A stretch of 64,000 nt of DNA from Hyphomicrobiales bacterium (GCA_003963455.1 RXJA01000108.1:62001-126000); one strand, 5' to 3'. Counted from the stretch's first letter, positions 49,528 to 57,475 are shown. Notes: generated by a model from the letters alone, not told the origin. A program made the numbers and translations.

Positions 49528-50439
49528 TTGAACGAAGATCCGTACAGAGTGCTGGGTGTCGGGAAGAACGCCAGCCAGGACGAGATCCAAAAGGCTTATC
49601 GCAAGCTCGCGAAGAAGCTTCATCCGGACCTCAATCCTGGCAACAAGCAGGCCGAGGAGCAGTTCAAGGCAGCATCTGCCGCCTACGACCTGCTGAGTGA
49701 TTCCGAGAAGCGTGCGCGTTTCGATCGCGGCGAGATCGATGCCTCCGGCCAGGAACGTCCGCGGCAGCGCTACTATCGCGACTATGCGGGCGCGGCCGCC
49801 GGGGACCATCCTTATGCGACGGCGGAAGGTTTCTCCGATTTCAGCGATGATAGCGACCTTTTCTCCAGCATTTTCGGTCGGGGTGGACGCTTTAATTTGA
49901 AAATGCGTGGCGAGGATGCGCGCTATCGCCTTCCAGTAGAGTTCCTTGAAGCGGTCAACGGAACGGTTCGCCGTGTCACCCTAGCTGATGGCTCAACTGT
50001 CGATGTGAGCGTTCCGCCAGGCGCGCGGGAAGGTCAAATGCTAAGGCTCGCGGGCAAAGGGAACCCTGGCGTCGGCGGGGGGCCGCCCGGCGACGCCTTC
50101 ATCGAGATCATCGTCAATCCCCATCCCTTCTTCACGCGACACGGAGACGACATCCATCTGGAGCTCCCGATTTCGCTAACCGAGGCCGTCCTAGGCGGAA
50201 AAATCTCGGTCCCGACCGCTACTGGAGCCGTGACAATGAGCATCCCGAAGGGCTCCAATACGGGCACCATCTTGCGCTTACGCGGGAAGGGCGTTTCGCG
50301 CCACGACGGCTCGCGCGGTGACGAATATGTCAAACTCAAAGTCGTACTGCCCGACAAGCCGGACGCAGAGCTCGAACAGTTCGTGCGGGGATGGGCCGTC
50401 GGCAAGGCCCAGGACCCGCGAAGCGGGATGGGAGGATGA
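49528..50439 (+). CDS. cbpA: DnaJ/CbpA-type Hsp40 co-chaperone
   Basis: About 303 residues from a TTG at 49528 (GTG at 49483 is an alternative adding 15 residues). J domain: DPYRVLGVGKNASQDEIQKA, AYRKLAKKLHPDLNPG with the HPD triad, and AYDLLSDSEKRARFDRGE. There is no zinc-finger domain, so it is a CbpA-type (type II) Hsp40, with a G/F-like linker (GFSDFSDDSDLFSSIFGRGG) and two CTD substrate-binding repeats. It stimulates DnaK. It is joined to cbpM by a zero-base gap. No dnaK is in the window. Confidence 0.9.
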   Translation: MNEDPYRVLGVGKNASQDEIQKAYRKLAKKLHPDLNPGNKQAEEQFKAASAAYDLLSDSEKRARFDRGEIDASGQERPRQRYYRDYAGAAAGDHPYATAEGFSDFSDDSDLFSSIFGRGGRFNLKMRGEDARYRLPVEFLEAVNGTVRRVTLADGSTVDVSVPPGAREGQMLRLAGKGNPGVGGGPPGDAFIEIIVNPHPFFTRHGDDIHLELPISLTEAVLGGKISVPTATGAVTMSIPKGSNTGTILRLRGKGVSRHDGSRGDEYVKLKVVLPDKPDAELEQFVRGWAVGKAQDPRSGMGG

Positions 50440-50787
50440 ATGCTGGATTTCAATGAGTTTCTAATGCGGGTGCAACTTAGTGAGGACGTAATCGAGGCGT
50501 GGGTCGCAGAAGGATGGTTGCGCCCCCGACGGACGGGGACAGGACCGGCTTTCTCTGAGATCGATGTTTCGCGTGCTCAGCTGATACAGGACCTTCGGGA
50601 CGATCTTGGTGTGAACGAAGAAGGCGTCGCGATCATACTTGACCTAATCGACCAGATGCATGGGTTGCGAAAGACGGTGCGCGAATTATGCGGAGCAATT
50701 GGGATACAGCAGGCTGATCTGCAGCACCGCATCCTTTCAGAGATGCGTAGCCAGCGGCCGATTCAGCTTAAGGGGCCAGAGCCGTAA
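50440..50787 (+). CDS. cbpM: CbpM-like chaperone modulator
   Basis: 115 residues, starting one base after the stop of the Hsp40. CbpM proteins bind the J domain of CbpA and inhibit it. The sequence fits: an N-terminal MerR-like helical unit (LSEDVIEAWVAEGWLRPRRT), FSEIDVSRAQLIQDLRDDLG and VNEEGVAIILDLIDQMHGLR. Gene order cbpA-cbpM is the standard operon. The pair suggests a regulated Hsp40 that can be switched off after stress. Confidence 0.87.
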   Translation: MLDFNEFLMRVQLSEDVIEAWVAEGWLRPRRTGTGPAFSEIDVSRAQLIQDLRDDLGVNEEGVAIILDLIDQMHGLRKTVRELCGAIGIQQADLQHRILSEMRSQRPIQLKGPEP

Positions 50788-50862
50788 TGACGGAACGAGC
50801 CGCATCGCGAGGCTTCCGGTTGAACGCCTAATCTGCATCAGACCTATGTCGCGGGGTAAGCA

Positions 50863-51351
50863 ATGAAACTGCTTGAAAGGTTTGATATAAATACCGCTGG
50901 ATGGCGCTTAGCGGGCACCTACGAGAGATTCGAGCAAGTCGTCATCTTGATCCTGACCGGGTTGATCATTGTCGTGATCGCTTCGGCAGTTTGGCATCTC
51001 GCGGCGAAAGTGCTGTTCACCCTCATACTATCGAGTTTTGATCCGACCGATCCCACCGTTTTCCAAACCGTCTTCGGAATGATTCTGACGGTTATCATCG
51101 CGCTGGAATTTAAACACTCGATCTTAATAATGGTCCGACGTCAGCAGAGCGTGGTGCAGGTCCGGACCGTAGTCCTGATCGCGATGCTGGCCGTCATTCG
51201 GAAGTTTATAATACTCGATATTTCCGCAACCACGGCGGCCCACGTGTTTTCTCTGGCTGCAGCGATCGTCGCGCTTGGTTCCGTGTATTGGCTTGTTCGC
51301 GATCAGGATCGGAAAGATGAAGTCGACAAGCAGGAAGCCAGTCCAACATGA
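50863..51351 (+). CDS. psiE: PsiE-family membrane protein
   Basis: 162 residues with four hydrophobic helices (VVILILTGLIIVVIASAVWH, FGMILTVIIALEFKHSILIM, VVLIAMLAVIRKFIILDISA and VFSLAAAIVALGSVYWLV) and the usual PsiE sequence YERFEQVVILILTGL. The family is named phosphate-starvation-inducible in E. coli and is a regular member of the transmissible heat-resistance loci (psiE-GI). Role in heat tolerance is known only by association. Fourth in the DnaJ-CbpM-PsiE-GrpE run. Confidence 0.9.
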   Translation: MKLLERFDINTAGWRLAGTYERFEQVVILILTGLIIVVIASAVWHLAAKVLFTLILSSFDPTDPTVFQTVFGMILTVIIALEFKHSILIMVRRQQSVVQVRTVVLIAMLAVIRKFIILDISATTAAHVFSLAAAIVALGSVYWLVRDQDRKDEVDKQEASPT

Positions 51352-51543
51352 TCGGGTCTCCGGTCCCCCCGGTGCGGAAGGACATTGCTCCTTCTAAAGG
51401 GGCATCCCTCAGAAGCACGCAGGCGTGTGAGAATTGACGGTCGTCAGGGCGGCCCCCTTTCGTCACGGGCAAACTACCGGATGGGTGGCCGGCAGAGGAG
51501 GCGACCGCCGCGCAGGTCCAAGACGGGTGCATCGGGAGCTAGC

Positions 51544-52059
51544 ATGTCATCGCCACACAGCAAGGAAGATGAGCTTGTCGCCACTGACGCTATAGACGCT
51601 GCAACGTTGCTAGCTGAGAACGCCGCACTTCGAGATCGATTGCTGCGAGCACTAGCAGAAGCTGAAAACGTTCGGCGACGGGCTGAGCGAGAGGCTGAGG
51701 AGACGCGCAAGTTTGCGGTTGCGGAGTTCGCGCGAGAGCTGCTGCCTGTCGTAGACAATCTCCAACGCGTAATCGATGCCAAGACGGCCGCACCAAGCGA
51801 GCCCGGCGATGCGTTGACGCAGGGCGTGGCCACCACCTTACGGCTCTTTCTCCAAACGCTTGAGCGCTTTGGAATCAAAAAGATTTCGGCTCTCGGGACG
51901 CGTTTCGATCCAACCAGTCATGAAGCCCTTATGGAATCGGCCGATCAGTCGCATCCGCCAGGAACGGTAACGAACGTCCTGGAGGACGGTTTTACTATTG
52001 GCGGACGTCTTCTCCGACCGGCGCGGGTATCGGTGGCCAAGGAGCAGGCCGATGACTGA
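51544..52059 (+). CDS. grpE: GrpE-type nucleotide exchange factor
   Basis: 171 residues. GrpE layout: acidic N-terminal tail, a long coiled coil (LAENAALRDRLLRALAEAENVRRRAEREAEE), hinge KFAVAEFARELLPVVDNLQR, and a beta-domain with HEALMESADQSHPPGTVTNV followed by GFTIGGRLLRPARVSVA, the family signature. ATG at 51544. It would exchange ADP on DnaK. A plasmid-borne grpE in a stress locus without dnaK implies that it serves the chromosomal DnaK, perhaps with a different temperature range. That is inference. Confidence 0.92.
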   Translation: MSSPHSKEDELVATDAIDAATLLAENAALRDRLLRALAEAENVRRRAEREAEETRKFAVAEFARELLPVVDNLQRVIDAKTAAPSEPGDALTQGVATTLRLFLQTLERFGIKKISALGTRFDPTSHEALMESADQSHPPGTVTNVLEDGFTIGGRLLRPARVSVAKEQADD

Positions 52060-52389
52060 TGTCAAGGGCAAAGAGAGTGCTGCTCGTCCACCAGCGCGAG
52101 CCGGCGCCGCCGGAGCGCTCACCCCGCGTCCGGAAAGACATTGCGTTGCGCCCCCGGGTCGGCTCTGCCCCAGATCGCCTCCGGGCTCAAGAAAGACCTC
52201 CGAAGGAAAACGCTCTGCAGAGCAAACCACGGAAATGCTGTGGCAACGCTCATATGCGAGATGAAAACGATGTTGAGAACTGTCTGCGTCAACAAAGAGA
52301 AGAATTACCTGTGTGTTGGGCACGAGATCTCACACGAGGTCACGTCGGCGCGTTTTGACAGACGTTTCGCCATCTGCTGGTGAAGTATC
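52060..52389. other. 330-base region after grpE
   Basis: No supported gene. A 99-residue frame starting at the last base of the grpE stop codon (52059) is Arg/Pro-rich and lacks any recognised family, so it is left out. The gap separates the co-chaperone run from the small exported protein. Confidence 0.3.
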
Positions 52390-52728
52390 ATGCTGTCTGT
52401 GCTCCAAGGAGCCGCTGTGTCCCTTGTGGTTCTGACGGGAGGGTCCGTACCAAATTATAGCGCCGAACGCTTCTGTCGGGGGATCGCGGAGCTTCTTCAC
52501 GAACCCGACTACCGACAGCCATGCATCGAACGCGAGCGTGAGGCACTCAACAGTCTGAAGGCATCATGGTCGAAATTCGACGCGCGGGATCGCTCCAGTT
52601 GCGTCAGCCTTAGCTCGCTGGGTGCCACGCCCAGCTATGTGGAACTGCTCACCTGCCTCGAGACCGCACAGGAGATCCGGGAACGCGAGACGCGGGAGCA
52701 CCTGAAGCAGCGCGGTCGTCGTCCTTGA
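52390..52728 (+). CDS. small exported cysteine-containing hypothetical protein
   Basis: 112 residues with an N-terminal hydrophobic stretch (LQGAAVSLVVLTGGSV) that may be a signal peptide or anchor, followed by four Cys (RFCRGIAELLHEPDYRQPCI, SSCVSL, LLTCLE) that could form two disulphides in the periplasm. Similar small proteins appear near stress genes in Bradyrhizobium-like genomes. No family name is claimed. It follows grpE by 330 bases and may be independently transcribed. Confidence 0.55.
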   Translation: MLSVLQGAAVSLVVLTGGSVPNYSAERFCRGIAELLHEPDYRQPCIEREREALNSLKASWSKFDARDRSSCVSLSSLGATPSYVELLTCLETAQEIRERETREHLKQRGRRP

Positions 52729-52883
52729 AGCGCCGTGGTGCGCGTGACGTCTGTTTCGACCCGATGGCGACAAATCGCTGGCGCCGCCTGCGTTTCGATT
52801 CACGCCCATCTCCGATGCGCGCAACGCGACCCGAGCAGCCGAGACTTTGATCTCGGCCGCTGGTCTGCTTGTTGGAACGCGGT

Positions 52884-53174
52884 TCAACGGTATCCGGCCC
52901 GGCTCAAGGCCCAATCGAGTTCACGCAACGATGGTTGGACGAGGACCTGGCCCCCGATCGTGACCGTCGGGCTTCCGATCCGGCCACCCGCGATCCATTC
53001 GAGCTGGGTTCTTGTTTCTGGATAGGCCTCCCAGTCGATGAATCGATAAGGTACTCCGGCGCGATCGAGATGCCGGCGCACCATCATGGTGATGCCGCAC
53101 CATCTGCTGCCGTAAACCGCTACATCTGCGGTCTGTGGCCGCCTACGAACTGGAGAGTACGCCGACGCATACAT
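52884..53174 (-). CDS. glutaredoxin-like protein
   Basis: 96 residues. The redox motif is SRWCGITMMVRRHLDRAGVP, a CGIT active site with a single Cys, so it is of the monothiol-like or mycoredoxin-like type; a TVP-type cis-proline region appears as GSPTVTIGGQVLVQPS. The family reduces mixed disulphides or carries iron-sulphur clusters. The gene follows the peroxiredoxin on the same strand with 12 bases between them, so it probably supplies electrons to it. Confidence 0.8.
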   Translation of the reverse strand: MYASAYSPVRRRPQTADVAVYGSRWCGITMMVRRHLDRAGVPYRFIDWEAYPETRTQLEWIAGGRIGSPTVTIGGQVLVQPSLRELDWALSRAGYR

Positions 53175-53186
53175 GGTGCATCCTCC

Positions 53187-53918
53187 TCAAGCTGCCTTGG
53201 GGGTTGCCAGCCGATCCAGCGCCTCGAACAGCTCGTAGATGTCCGGCACGTGCTGGAGTTTCGGTGACACTTGAGAGTGGCGAATAACCCCATTCTCATC
53301 GACGACGTATAGGGCTCGTTCAGAAAATCCCTCAGCCTCGCGCCAGACCTTATATCGCCGGGCAACATCCCCTTTCGGATTGAAGTCGGCCAGCAGCGGG
53401 AAGGTCAAGCCGCGCACAGCCGCCCAGGCCCCGTGGCTGTACAGACTGTCGACGGAAATGCCGACCACATCGGCGCCACGCTTGCCGAACTCATCGAGCT
53501 CGTGCTGATAGAGATCAAGCTGGCGACTGCAGCCTGGGCTCCAGTCGAGCGGATAGAAGGCGAGAACGACGCGACGCCCTCTATAATCGGACAAGCGCAC
53601 GATCCGACCATTTGCATCAGGGAGCGCGAAGTCGGGCGCTTGTTCTCCCACGGCGAGCGGGGTGTTGCGTGCGTCGCCTTCCATCGCGGGTGCGTGCTCA
53701 TGGAGGTCGACAATGTCCTCGATGGTGGGTCCCGACCGGGATTGGTTCCCGCTGCCTAACGTCTGGACTCGCCAGAGCTCCTGAACCATCCCGTGGAGCA
53801 GCGAAAGCGCCTTCCTTTCGGCGCCGTCCGGTAACTTCGGTGCGAGTGCGGCGAAATCGGCTTCGAGCTGCTCAATACGGCTCGGCCGGACATTCAACTG
53901 ACCAGTGTGGCTGTCCAT
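53187..53918 (-). CDS. peroxiredoxin (AhpC/TSA) with N-terminal extension
   Basis: 243 residues. The AhpC/TSA domain starts near residue 88 (GEQAPDFALPDANGRIVRLS, FYPLDWSPGCSRQLDLYQHE with the peroxidatic Cys). No clear resolving Cys is seen later, so it may be a 1-Cys type that needs the adjacent glutaredoxin. The first 85 residues are a helical extension (LEADFAALAPKLPDGAERKA) not usual for Prx. Function: reduces peroxides in the cytoplasm. Divergent from the thioredoxin gene. Confidence 0.87.
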   Translation of the reverse strand: MDSHTGQLNVRPSRIEQLEADFAALAPKLPDGAERKALSLLHGMVQELWRVQTLGSGNQSRSGPTIEDIVDLHEHAPAMEGDARNTPLAVGEQAPDFALPDANGRIVRLSDYRGRRVVLAFYPLDWSPGCSRQLDLYQHELDEFGKRGADVVGISVDSLYSHGAWAAVRGLTFPLLADFNPKGDVARRYKVWREAEGFSERALYVVDENGVIRHSQVSPKLQHVPDIYELFEALDRLATPKAA

Positions 53919-54096
53919 AGCTAAACCTCTTCAATTAGATCCTTTCCGTTGGTTGACGATGTGCCGTGGTTGTCCGCCGGCACCACGACATCGATATAAG
54001 TGCGGTCCACGGCACATGCCAATGAAGCAGCCCGAGGAAACAACGCAATTTCTGACCAGATGTGATGGCAAGACGTCTTGTACAAGGAGACCGAAG

Positions 54097-54534
54097 ATGA
54101 CGGAGAAACGCCGGGTCGTATGCCCGAACTGCGACAGTATCAACGCCGTACCGACCGATCGGCCAGCCGAAGCCGCAAAGTGTGGGCGTTGCCACGCTAA
54201 GTTATTCCAGGGCTTTCCAATCGATCTAAGTTCCGAGCGATTGGAGAGGCACGTCGCGAATTCAGACATTCCGATTGTGGTAGATTTCTGGGCTCCCTGG
54301 TGCGGCCCATGCCGTGCGATGGGGCCAATCTATGCACAGACTACGAAATCGATAGAGCCCAGGGTTCGGTTCGCCAAGGTGAATGTTGACGAAAACCCCC
54401 AGGCTGCGGCGCGATATAGCATCCAGGGGATTCCGGCTTTGGTGGCCTTTCGGGAAGGCAAAGTCGTGGCGCGTCAGGCGGGCCTTACAGATGCCCAGGC
54501 GCTCCGCGGATGGGTGGAGCGGCTGGCGGCCTGA
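54097..54534 (+). CDS. trxC: thioredoxin 2-type (zinc-finger) thioredoxin
   Basis: 145 residues from the ATG at 54097, preceded by AAGGAGA. The N-terminal zinc ribbon CPNC...CGRC (residues about 9-32) identifies the TrxC/Trx2 type; the active site is DFWAPWCGPCRAMGP near residue 68 and the cis-proline loop is YSIQGIPALVAFREG. A longer frame (to 53905) overlaps the peroxiredoxin gene and is rejected. Thioredoxin is a constant member of the heat-resistance loci. Just upstream of the second heat-shock promoter. Confidence 0.93.
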   Translation: MTEKRRVVCPNCDSINAVPTDRPAEAAKCGRCHAKLFQGFPIDLSSERLERHVANSDIPIVVDFWAPWCGPCRAMGPIYAQTTKSIEPRVRFAKVNVDENPQAAARYSIQGIPALVAFREGKVVARQAGLTDAQALRGWVERLAA

Positions 54535-54571
54535 TCGGGTAATAGTAGGTGTCAGAAAAGTGACCGTGCCT

Positions 54572-54600
54572 CTTGAACCGGTAACGGGTTGAACTAAATC
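54572..54600 (+). promoter_or_regulatory. heat-shock (RpoH-type) promoter of hsp20 (locus 2)
   Basis: CTTGAAC (54572-54578), 15 bases, CTAAATC (54594-54600). Same spacing and nearly the same elements as the promoter at 18664-18692 of the other hsp20 locus. This agreement between two copies is the main support. Confidence 0.65.
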
Positions 54601-54605
54601 ACCGA

Positions 54606-54708
54606 ACGCCGGCTGCCACTGTCGGGGCCGGCAGGATCGAGTGGATGAATCGCCTCATCGATCTGGAATCGATCTTGTATCCATGTTGCTCAAAGGGAGA
54701 ATGTGGCT
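54606..54708 (+). promoter_or_regulatory. ROSE-like RNA thermometer of hsp20 (locus 2)
   Basis: The leader of about 100 nt ends in CCATGTTGCTCAAAGGGAGA followed by ATGTGGCTATG. Aligned with the locus 1 leader (CCATGTTGCTTTACGGAGGA), the UUGCU and the region around the ribosome-binding site are conserved. UUGCU can pair with GGAGAA. A GCCGGC...GCCGGC stem lies near 54609-54632. This fits a ROSE element repressing translation at low temperature. Confidence 0.65.
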
Positions 54709-55188
54709 ATGAGCACTGCGTTTGATCTATCTCCGCTGTATCGGTCGAGCGTCGGCTTCGACCGAATTCTTAACAGTCTCGGAAATGCCGGTCGCTTCGC
54801 GACAATCGATGCTTGGCCGCCCTACGACATCGTCAAGACAGGTGACGACGATTATCGCATCGAGATGGCGGTGGCTGGATTCACCGAAGACGAGCTGACC
54901 GTCACGCAGGAGCAGAGCATGCTCATCGTTGCAGGGCAGAAGTCCGGCGAGGATCAGAGCGGACGATATCTGCACCGAGGCATTGCGGCTAGGTCTTTCC
55001 AACGCCGCTTCGAGCTGGCTGACCACGTGAAGGTCGCAGGCGCGAGCCTAGTCAACGGTCTGCTGACGATCAGCCTGCAGCGCGAAATCCCCGAGGAAAT
55101 GAAGCCGCGCCGCATCGCGATCGCGACCACTGACGGGATGGCGAAGGGTAACCGCGATCAGCCCGAACCTCACAAACTAGCCGCCTAA
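54709..55188 (+). CDS. small heat shock protein Hsp20 (locus 2, first)
   Basis: 159 residues from the ATG at 54709 (GTG at 54703 is too close to the ribosome-binding site). Alpha-crystallin domain: WPPYDIVKTGDDDYRIEMAV, AGFTEDELTVTQEQ, LVNGLLTISLQREIPEEMKP and RRIAIA. N terminus FDLSPLYRSSVGFDRILNSL matches the paralog at 18082. Holdase activity in the cytoplasm. Own heat-shock promoter and ROSE-like leader. Confidence 0.92.
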   Translation: MSTAFDLSPLYRSSVGFDRILNSLGNAGRFATIDAWPPYDIVKTGDDDYRIEMAVAGFTEDELTVTQEQSMLIVAGQKSGEDQSGRYLHRGIAARSFQRRFELADHVKVAGASLVNGLLTISLQREIPEEMKPRRIAIATTDGMAKGNRDQPEPHKLAA

Positions 55189-55284
55189 AGCTTCTGCCAG
55201 AGGGGGTTTCTTCACGGCGCTGGACGGTACGTCCGGTGCCAACGGCAGAACTTTGCAAACCAGCTAAGAGAAAGGAGAACAATC

Positions 55285-55791
55285 ATGAGTGTCCGTGACC
55301 TTATTCCGTGGGGTCGGAATAACAATCAGGCCCCTTCTGTTTATCGCGACGAGGATCGCAATCCGTTCCTTTCGTTGCATCGCGAGGTGAACCGCCTGTT
55401 CGACGACGTGTTTCGGGGCTTCGACAGCCGGCTGCCCGCGTTTGGTTCGCTCTCGTCGTTCGCCGGCAGTTGGCCGAGCGTCGAAATCTCCGAAACTGAC
55501 AAGGAGATCAAAGTGACGGCCGAAATCCCTGGCCTCGAGGAGAAGGACGTCGAGGTTCTGATCGATGACGGCGTGCTGACACTGAAAGGCGAGAAGCGTT
55601 CCGAGACCGAGGACAAGGAGAAGCAGTTCTCCGAACGCTTTTATGGACGTTTCGAGCGCCGCATCCCCCTGGGGGTTGAGGTCGAGGAGGACAAGATCGA
55701 CGCGCGCTTCAAGAGCGGTGTGCTGAGCATCGTGCTCCCCAAGAGCGCCAAGGCCCAGTCGCAGGTGAAGCGTATCGCGATCAAGAGCTAA
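55285..55791 (+). CDS. small heat shock protein Hsp20 (class-M/HSP17-like)
   Basis: 168 residues of a different Hsp20 subgroup from the first two: MSVRDLIPWGRNNNQAPSVY, WPSVEISETDKEIKVTAEIP, GLEEKDVEVLIDDGVLTLKG, FYGRFERRIPLGVEVEEDKI and the C-terminal KSAKAQSQVKRIAIKS with an IxI-like tail. It resembles the plant-like or LHR-type sHsp (sHSP-GI). AAGGAGA precedes the ATG. No ROSE leader is seen, so it may be transcribed with the previous gene. Two divergent sHsps together broaden the client range. Confidence 0.93.
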   Translation: MSVRDLIPWGRNNNQAPSVYRDEDRNPFLSLHREVNRLFDDVFRGFDSRLPAFGSLSSFAGSWPSVEISETDKEIKVTAEIPGLEEKDVEVLIDDGVLTLKGEKRSETEDKEKQFSERFYGRFERRIPLGVEVEEDKIDARFKSGVLSIVLPKSAKAQSQVKRIAIKS

Positions 55792-55800
55792 CGTATATCG

Positions 55801-55833
55801 CGTCGGTGGCGGGCCAGCGGGCCGCCACCGACG
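55801..55833 (+). terminator. terminator-like hairpin after the second hsp20
   Basis: CGTCGGTGGCGG and CCGCCACCGACG form a perfect 12-bp stem around a 9-base loop, nine bases after the stop. No U-run follows, so partial read-through into the next gene is possible. Confidence 0.6.
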
Positions 55834-55863
55834 AGATCCTTCGCCAAATTGGGAGGGATAGCA

Positions 55864-56601
55864 ATGACGGAGAATATCAGACACACCTTGAATACTGGAT
55901 CGGTTGGACCGACGCGGTCACAGTTCTCTAACGACAACCGCGCGTCGCCACTATCGATGGGGCGCTCGTTGTTCCCCGAAGACGCGCTCGCGCACATCTA
56001 CAAGCCGTCCCGCTCGGTGATGACGTCGGGTACGGCTCGCACTAAGGGCTGGAAGCTGCGCTTCGAGCCGCGGAGCGCGCCTTTCATCGAGCCCCTGATG
56101 GGCTGGACGGGCAGTGAGGATACACTGACTCAGGTCGAGCTCAGCTTTCCGACTCTGAAGTCAGCGGTTCATTACGCGGAGCGGCAAGGCTTGTCCTATG
56201 TCATCGAGAGAGGGCGGCAGGCCCCCCGGCATACGAGCACACCAGGGGCGCACATAAACCATCCCTTCTCCGACGCGACGCTGGCGAAGCTTGGGTTATC
56301 GCACCTGCAGCGAAAGTACGGACAGGCTATGGAGGACGCCGCGAATCGGAACGATCCTGCGGGTCCGGAAACATGGGCGTCGCCGATGGATGTCTTGGCG
56401 GACGCGGCGCTGTCGCTAGAGGCCAAACGATCGATTCTAATGAACTGGGCTTACACCGAGTACTTGATCGATCTGGCGACGAACGAGGGCATGCCCGAGA
56501 ACAATCGCCCGACGCGACTTGATGAGGTCGAACAGGCGCTGCTTGCGCTCGAATGTCGCGTCGCTGCGGACGATGCCCGCTCGACACGAAAGGTCGCGTG
56601 A
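55864..56601 (+). CDS. NDUFS4-like (ETC complex I subunit) fusion protein
   Basis: 245 residues. The first 120 hold the ETC_C1_NDUFA4/NDUFS4 domain: AHIYKPSRSVMTSGTARTKG, WKLRFEPRSAPFIEPLMGWT, GSEDTLTQVELSFPTLKSAV and HYAERQGLSYVIERGRQ. The C-terminal 100 carry a second domain (PMDVLADAALSLEAKRSILM, RLDEVEQALLALE) shared with the 17.5-kb hypothetical. NDUFS4 is an accessory subunit of respiratory complex I on the chromosome, so a copy in a stress locus with an added domain is odd. ATG at 55864 follows GGGAGG. Confidence 0.82.
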   Translation: MTENIRHTLNTGSVGPTRSQFSNDNRASPLSMGRSLFPEDALAHIYKPSRSVMTSGTARTKGWKLRFEPRSAPFIEPLMGWTGSEDTLTQVELSFPTLKSAVHYAERQGLSYVIERGRQAPRHTSTPGAHINHPFSDATLAKLGLSHLQRKYGQAMEDAANRNDPAGPETWASPMDVLADAALSLEAKRSILMNWAYTEYLIDLATNEGMPENNRPTRLDEVEQALLALECRVAADDARSTRKVA

Positions 56602-56610
56602 GGTGCGACC

Positions 56611-56919
56611 GTGGACCCATTCGTCGTCTTCGATTGCGAGAAGGTCCTGCGGAATCGCTTCGCGCTGACGGTCGTCGCGGCAGCCCGGAGCAGGGCGCTC
56701 AAGACGGGGAGCGCCCCTCGGCTCAAGCGGCCTACCACCGACATCCTCGACCTCGCCCTGCAAGAGATCGCCGCCGGCGTCTTCACGAGGGACGAGCTTG
56801 ACCCGTGCCAGCTTGATCGCGACGCCGCGCGGTCGCTGCCGTCGCCGGCCCGCCACCAGCTCCCTGGCCACGCGGCGGGTGCCACTGCAGCGGTCTCTGG
56901 AAGCCAGAACTTTCATTGA
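56611..56919 (+). CDS. RNA polymerase omega-like protein
   Basis: 102 residues from a GTG at 56611. The sequence MDPFVVFDCEKVLRNRFALT, VVAAARSRALKTGSAPRLKR, PTTDILDLALQEIAAGVFTR has the RpoZ pattern (RF.L...AA.RAR.L..G, then LAL.EIAAG). The second half is low complexity. A chromosomal rpoZ is expected elsewhere, so this is an extra omega-like protein. Nine bases follow the fusion gene's stop, so they are co-transcribed. Its binding to RNA polymerase is inference. Confidence 0.65.
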   Translation: MDPFVVFDCEKVLRNRFALTVVAAARSRALKTGSAPRLKRPTTDILDLALQEIAAGVFTRDELDPCQLDRDAARSLPSPARHQLPGHAAGATAAVSGSQNFH

Positions 56920-57002
56920 TGATCGTCATCGCGGGAGCACTTTTCGGTGGGGCAATTAACGATCTGCGGATGATGGATCCAACCGACAAGGAGGAATAAC
57001 CA

Positions 57003-57368
57003 ATGGTGAAATCGTTGTCGTCAAACGGCCGGCGGGCCCTCGATGTCGTTAGTCTCGTTGCCGGTCTCGGTCTTCTGCTGTCGCCCTGGTATCTCGGCTT
57101 CACCTCTGACGCCTATGCCGCCTGGAATGCCTGGATCATCGGCGCAGCAATCTCGGTAATCGCGGTTGTAGCCCTTCTTGCGTTCCACGAGGCCGAGGAG
57201 TGGATCAACGGGGTGGCTGGCCTGTGGGCACTCGTTGCACCGTGGGCCCTCGGGTTCTCGGCCCTAACGGGCGCCATGTGGGCCCACGTAATCGCCGGCG
57301 TCGTGGTGGCCTTGGCTTCGGGCGCCTGCATTTGGTTTGCCCACAACCGTATTTGGTCCGCTGTATGA
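57003..57368 (+). CDS. SPW-repeat membrane protein
   Basis: 121 residues with four membrane helices in two SPW repeats: VAGLGLLLSPWYLGFTSDAY and LWALVAPWALGFSALTGAMW. The family is of unknown function and often sits with HdeD-type and stress genes. In the heat-resistance loci of gammaproteobacteria an HdeD membrane protein holds this place, so this may be its functional counterpart. AAGGAGGAATAACC precedes the ATG. Followed by a strong hairpin. Confidence 0.85.
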   Translation: MVKSLSSNGRRALDVVSLVAGLGLLLSPWYLGFTSDAYAAWNAWIIGAAISVIAVVALLAFHEAEEWINGVAGLWALVAPWALGFSALTGAMWAHVIAGVVVALASGACIWFAHNRIWSAV

Positions 57369-57377
57369 CGGATTGCC

Positions 57378-57409
57378 AAGCTCGGCCCGGTTCATTCCGG
57401 GCCGAGCTT
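57378..57409 (+). terminator. terminator-like hairpin after the SPW gene
   Basis: AAGCTCGGCCCGG and CCGGGCCGAGCTT form a perfect 13-bp stem with a six-base loop, nine bases after the stop; the AAG/CTT ends give a short U pair. Confidence 0.7.
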
Positions 57410-57475
57410 CAGGCGTCCCGTCTGACCGCAAGCGGAAAGGACGAACCCGATCGTAGAGCTATCATGGGGGTATTC

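Noticed and set aside
52059..52358. A 99-residue frame whose ATG overlaps the grpE stop (TGATG).
   Set aside because: The overlap is tempting, but the composition is Arg/Pro-rich and no family is recognised; another frame from 52052 is equally open.
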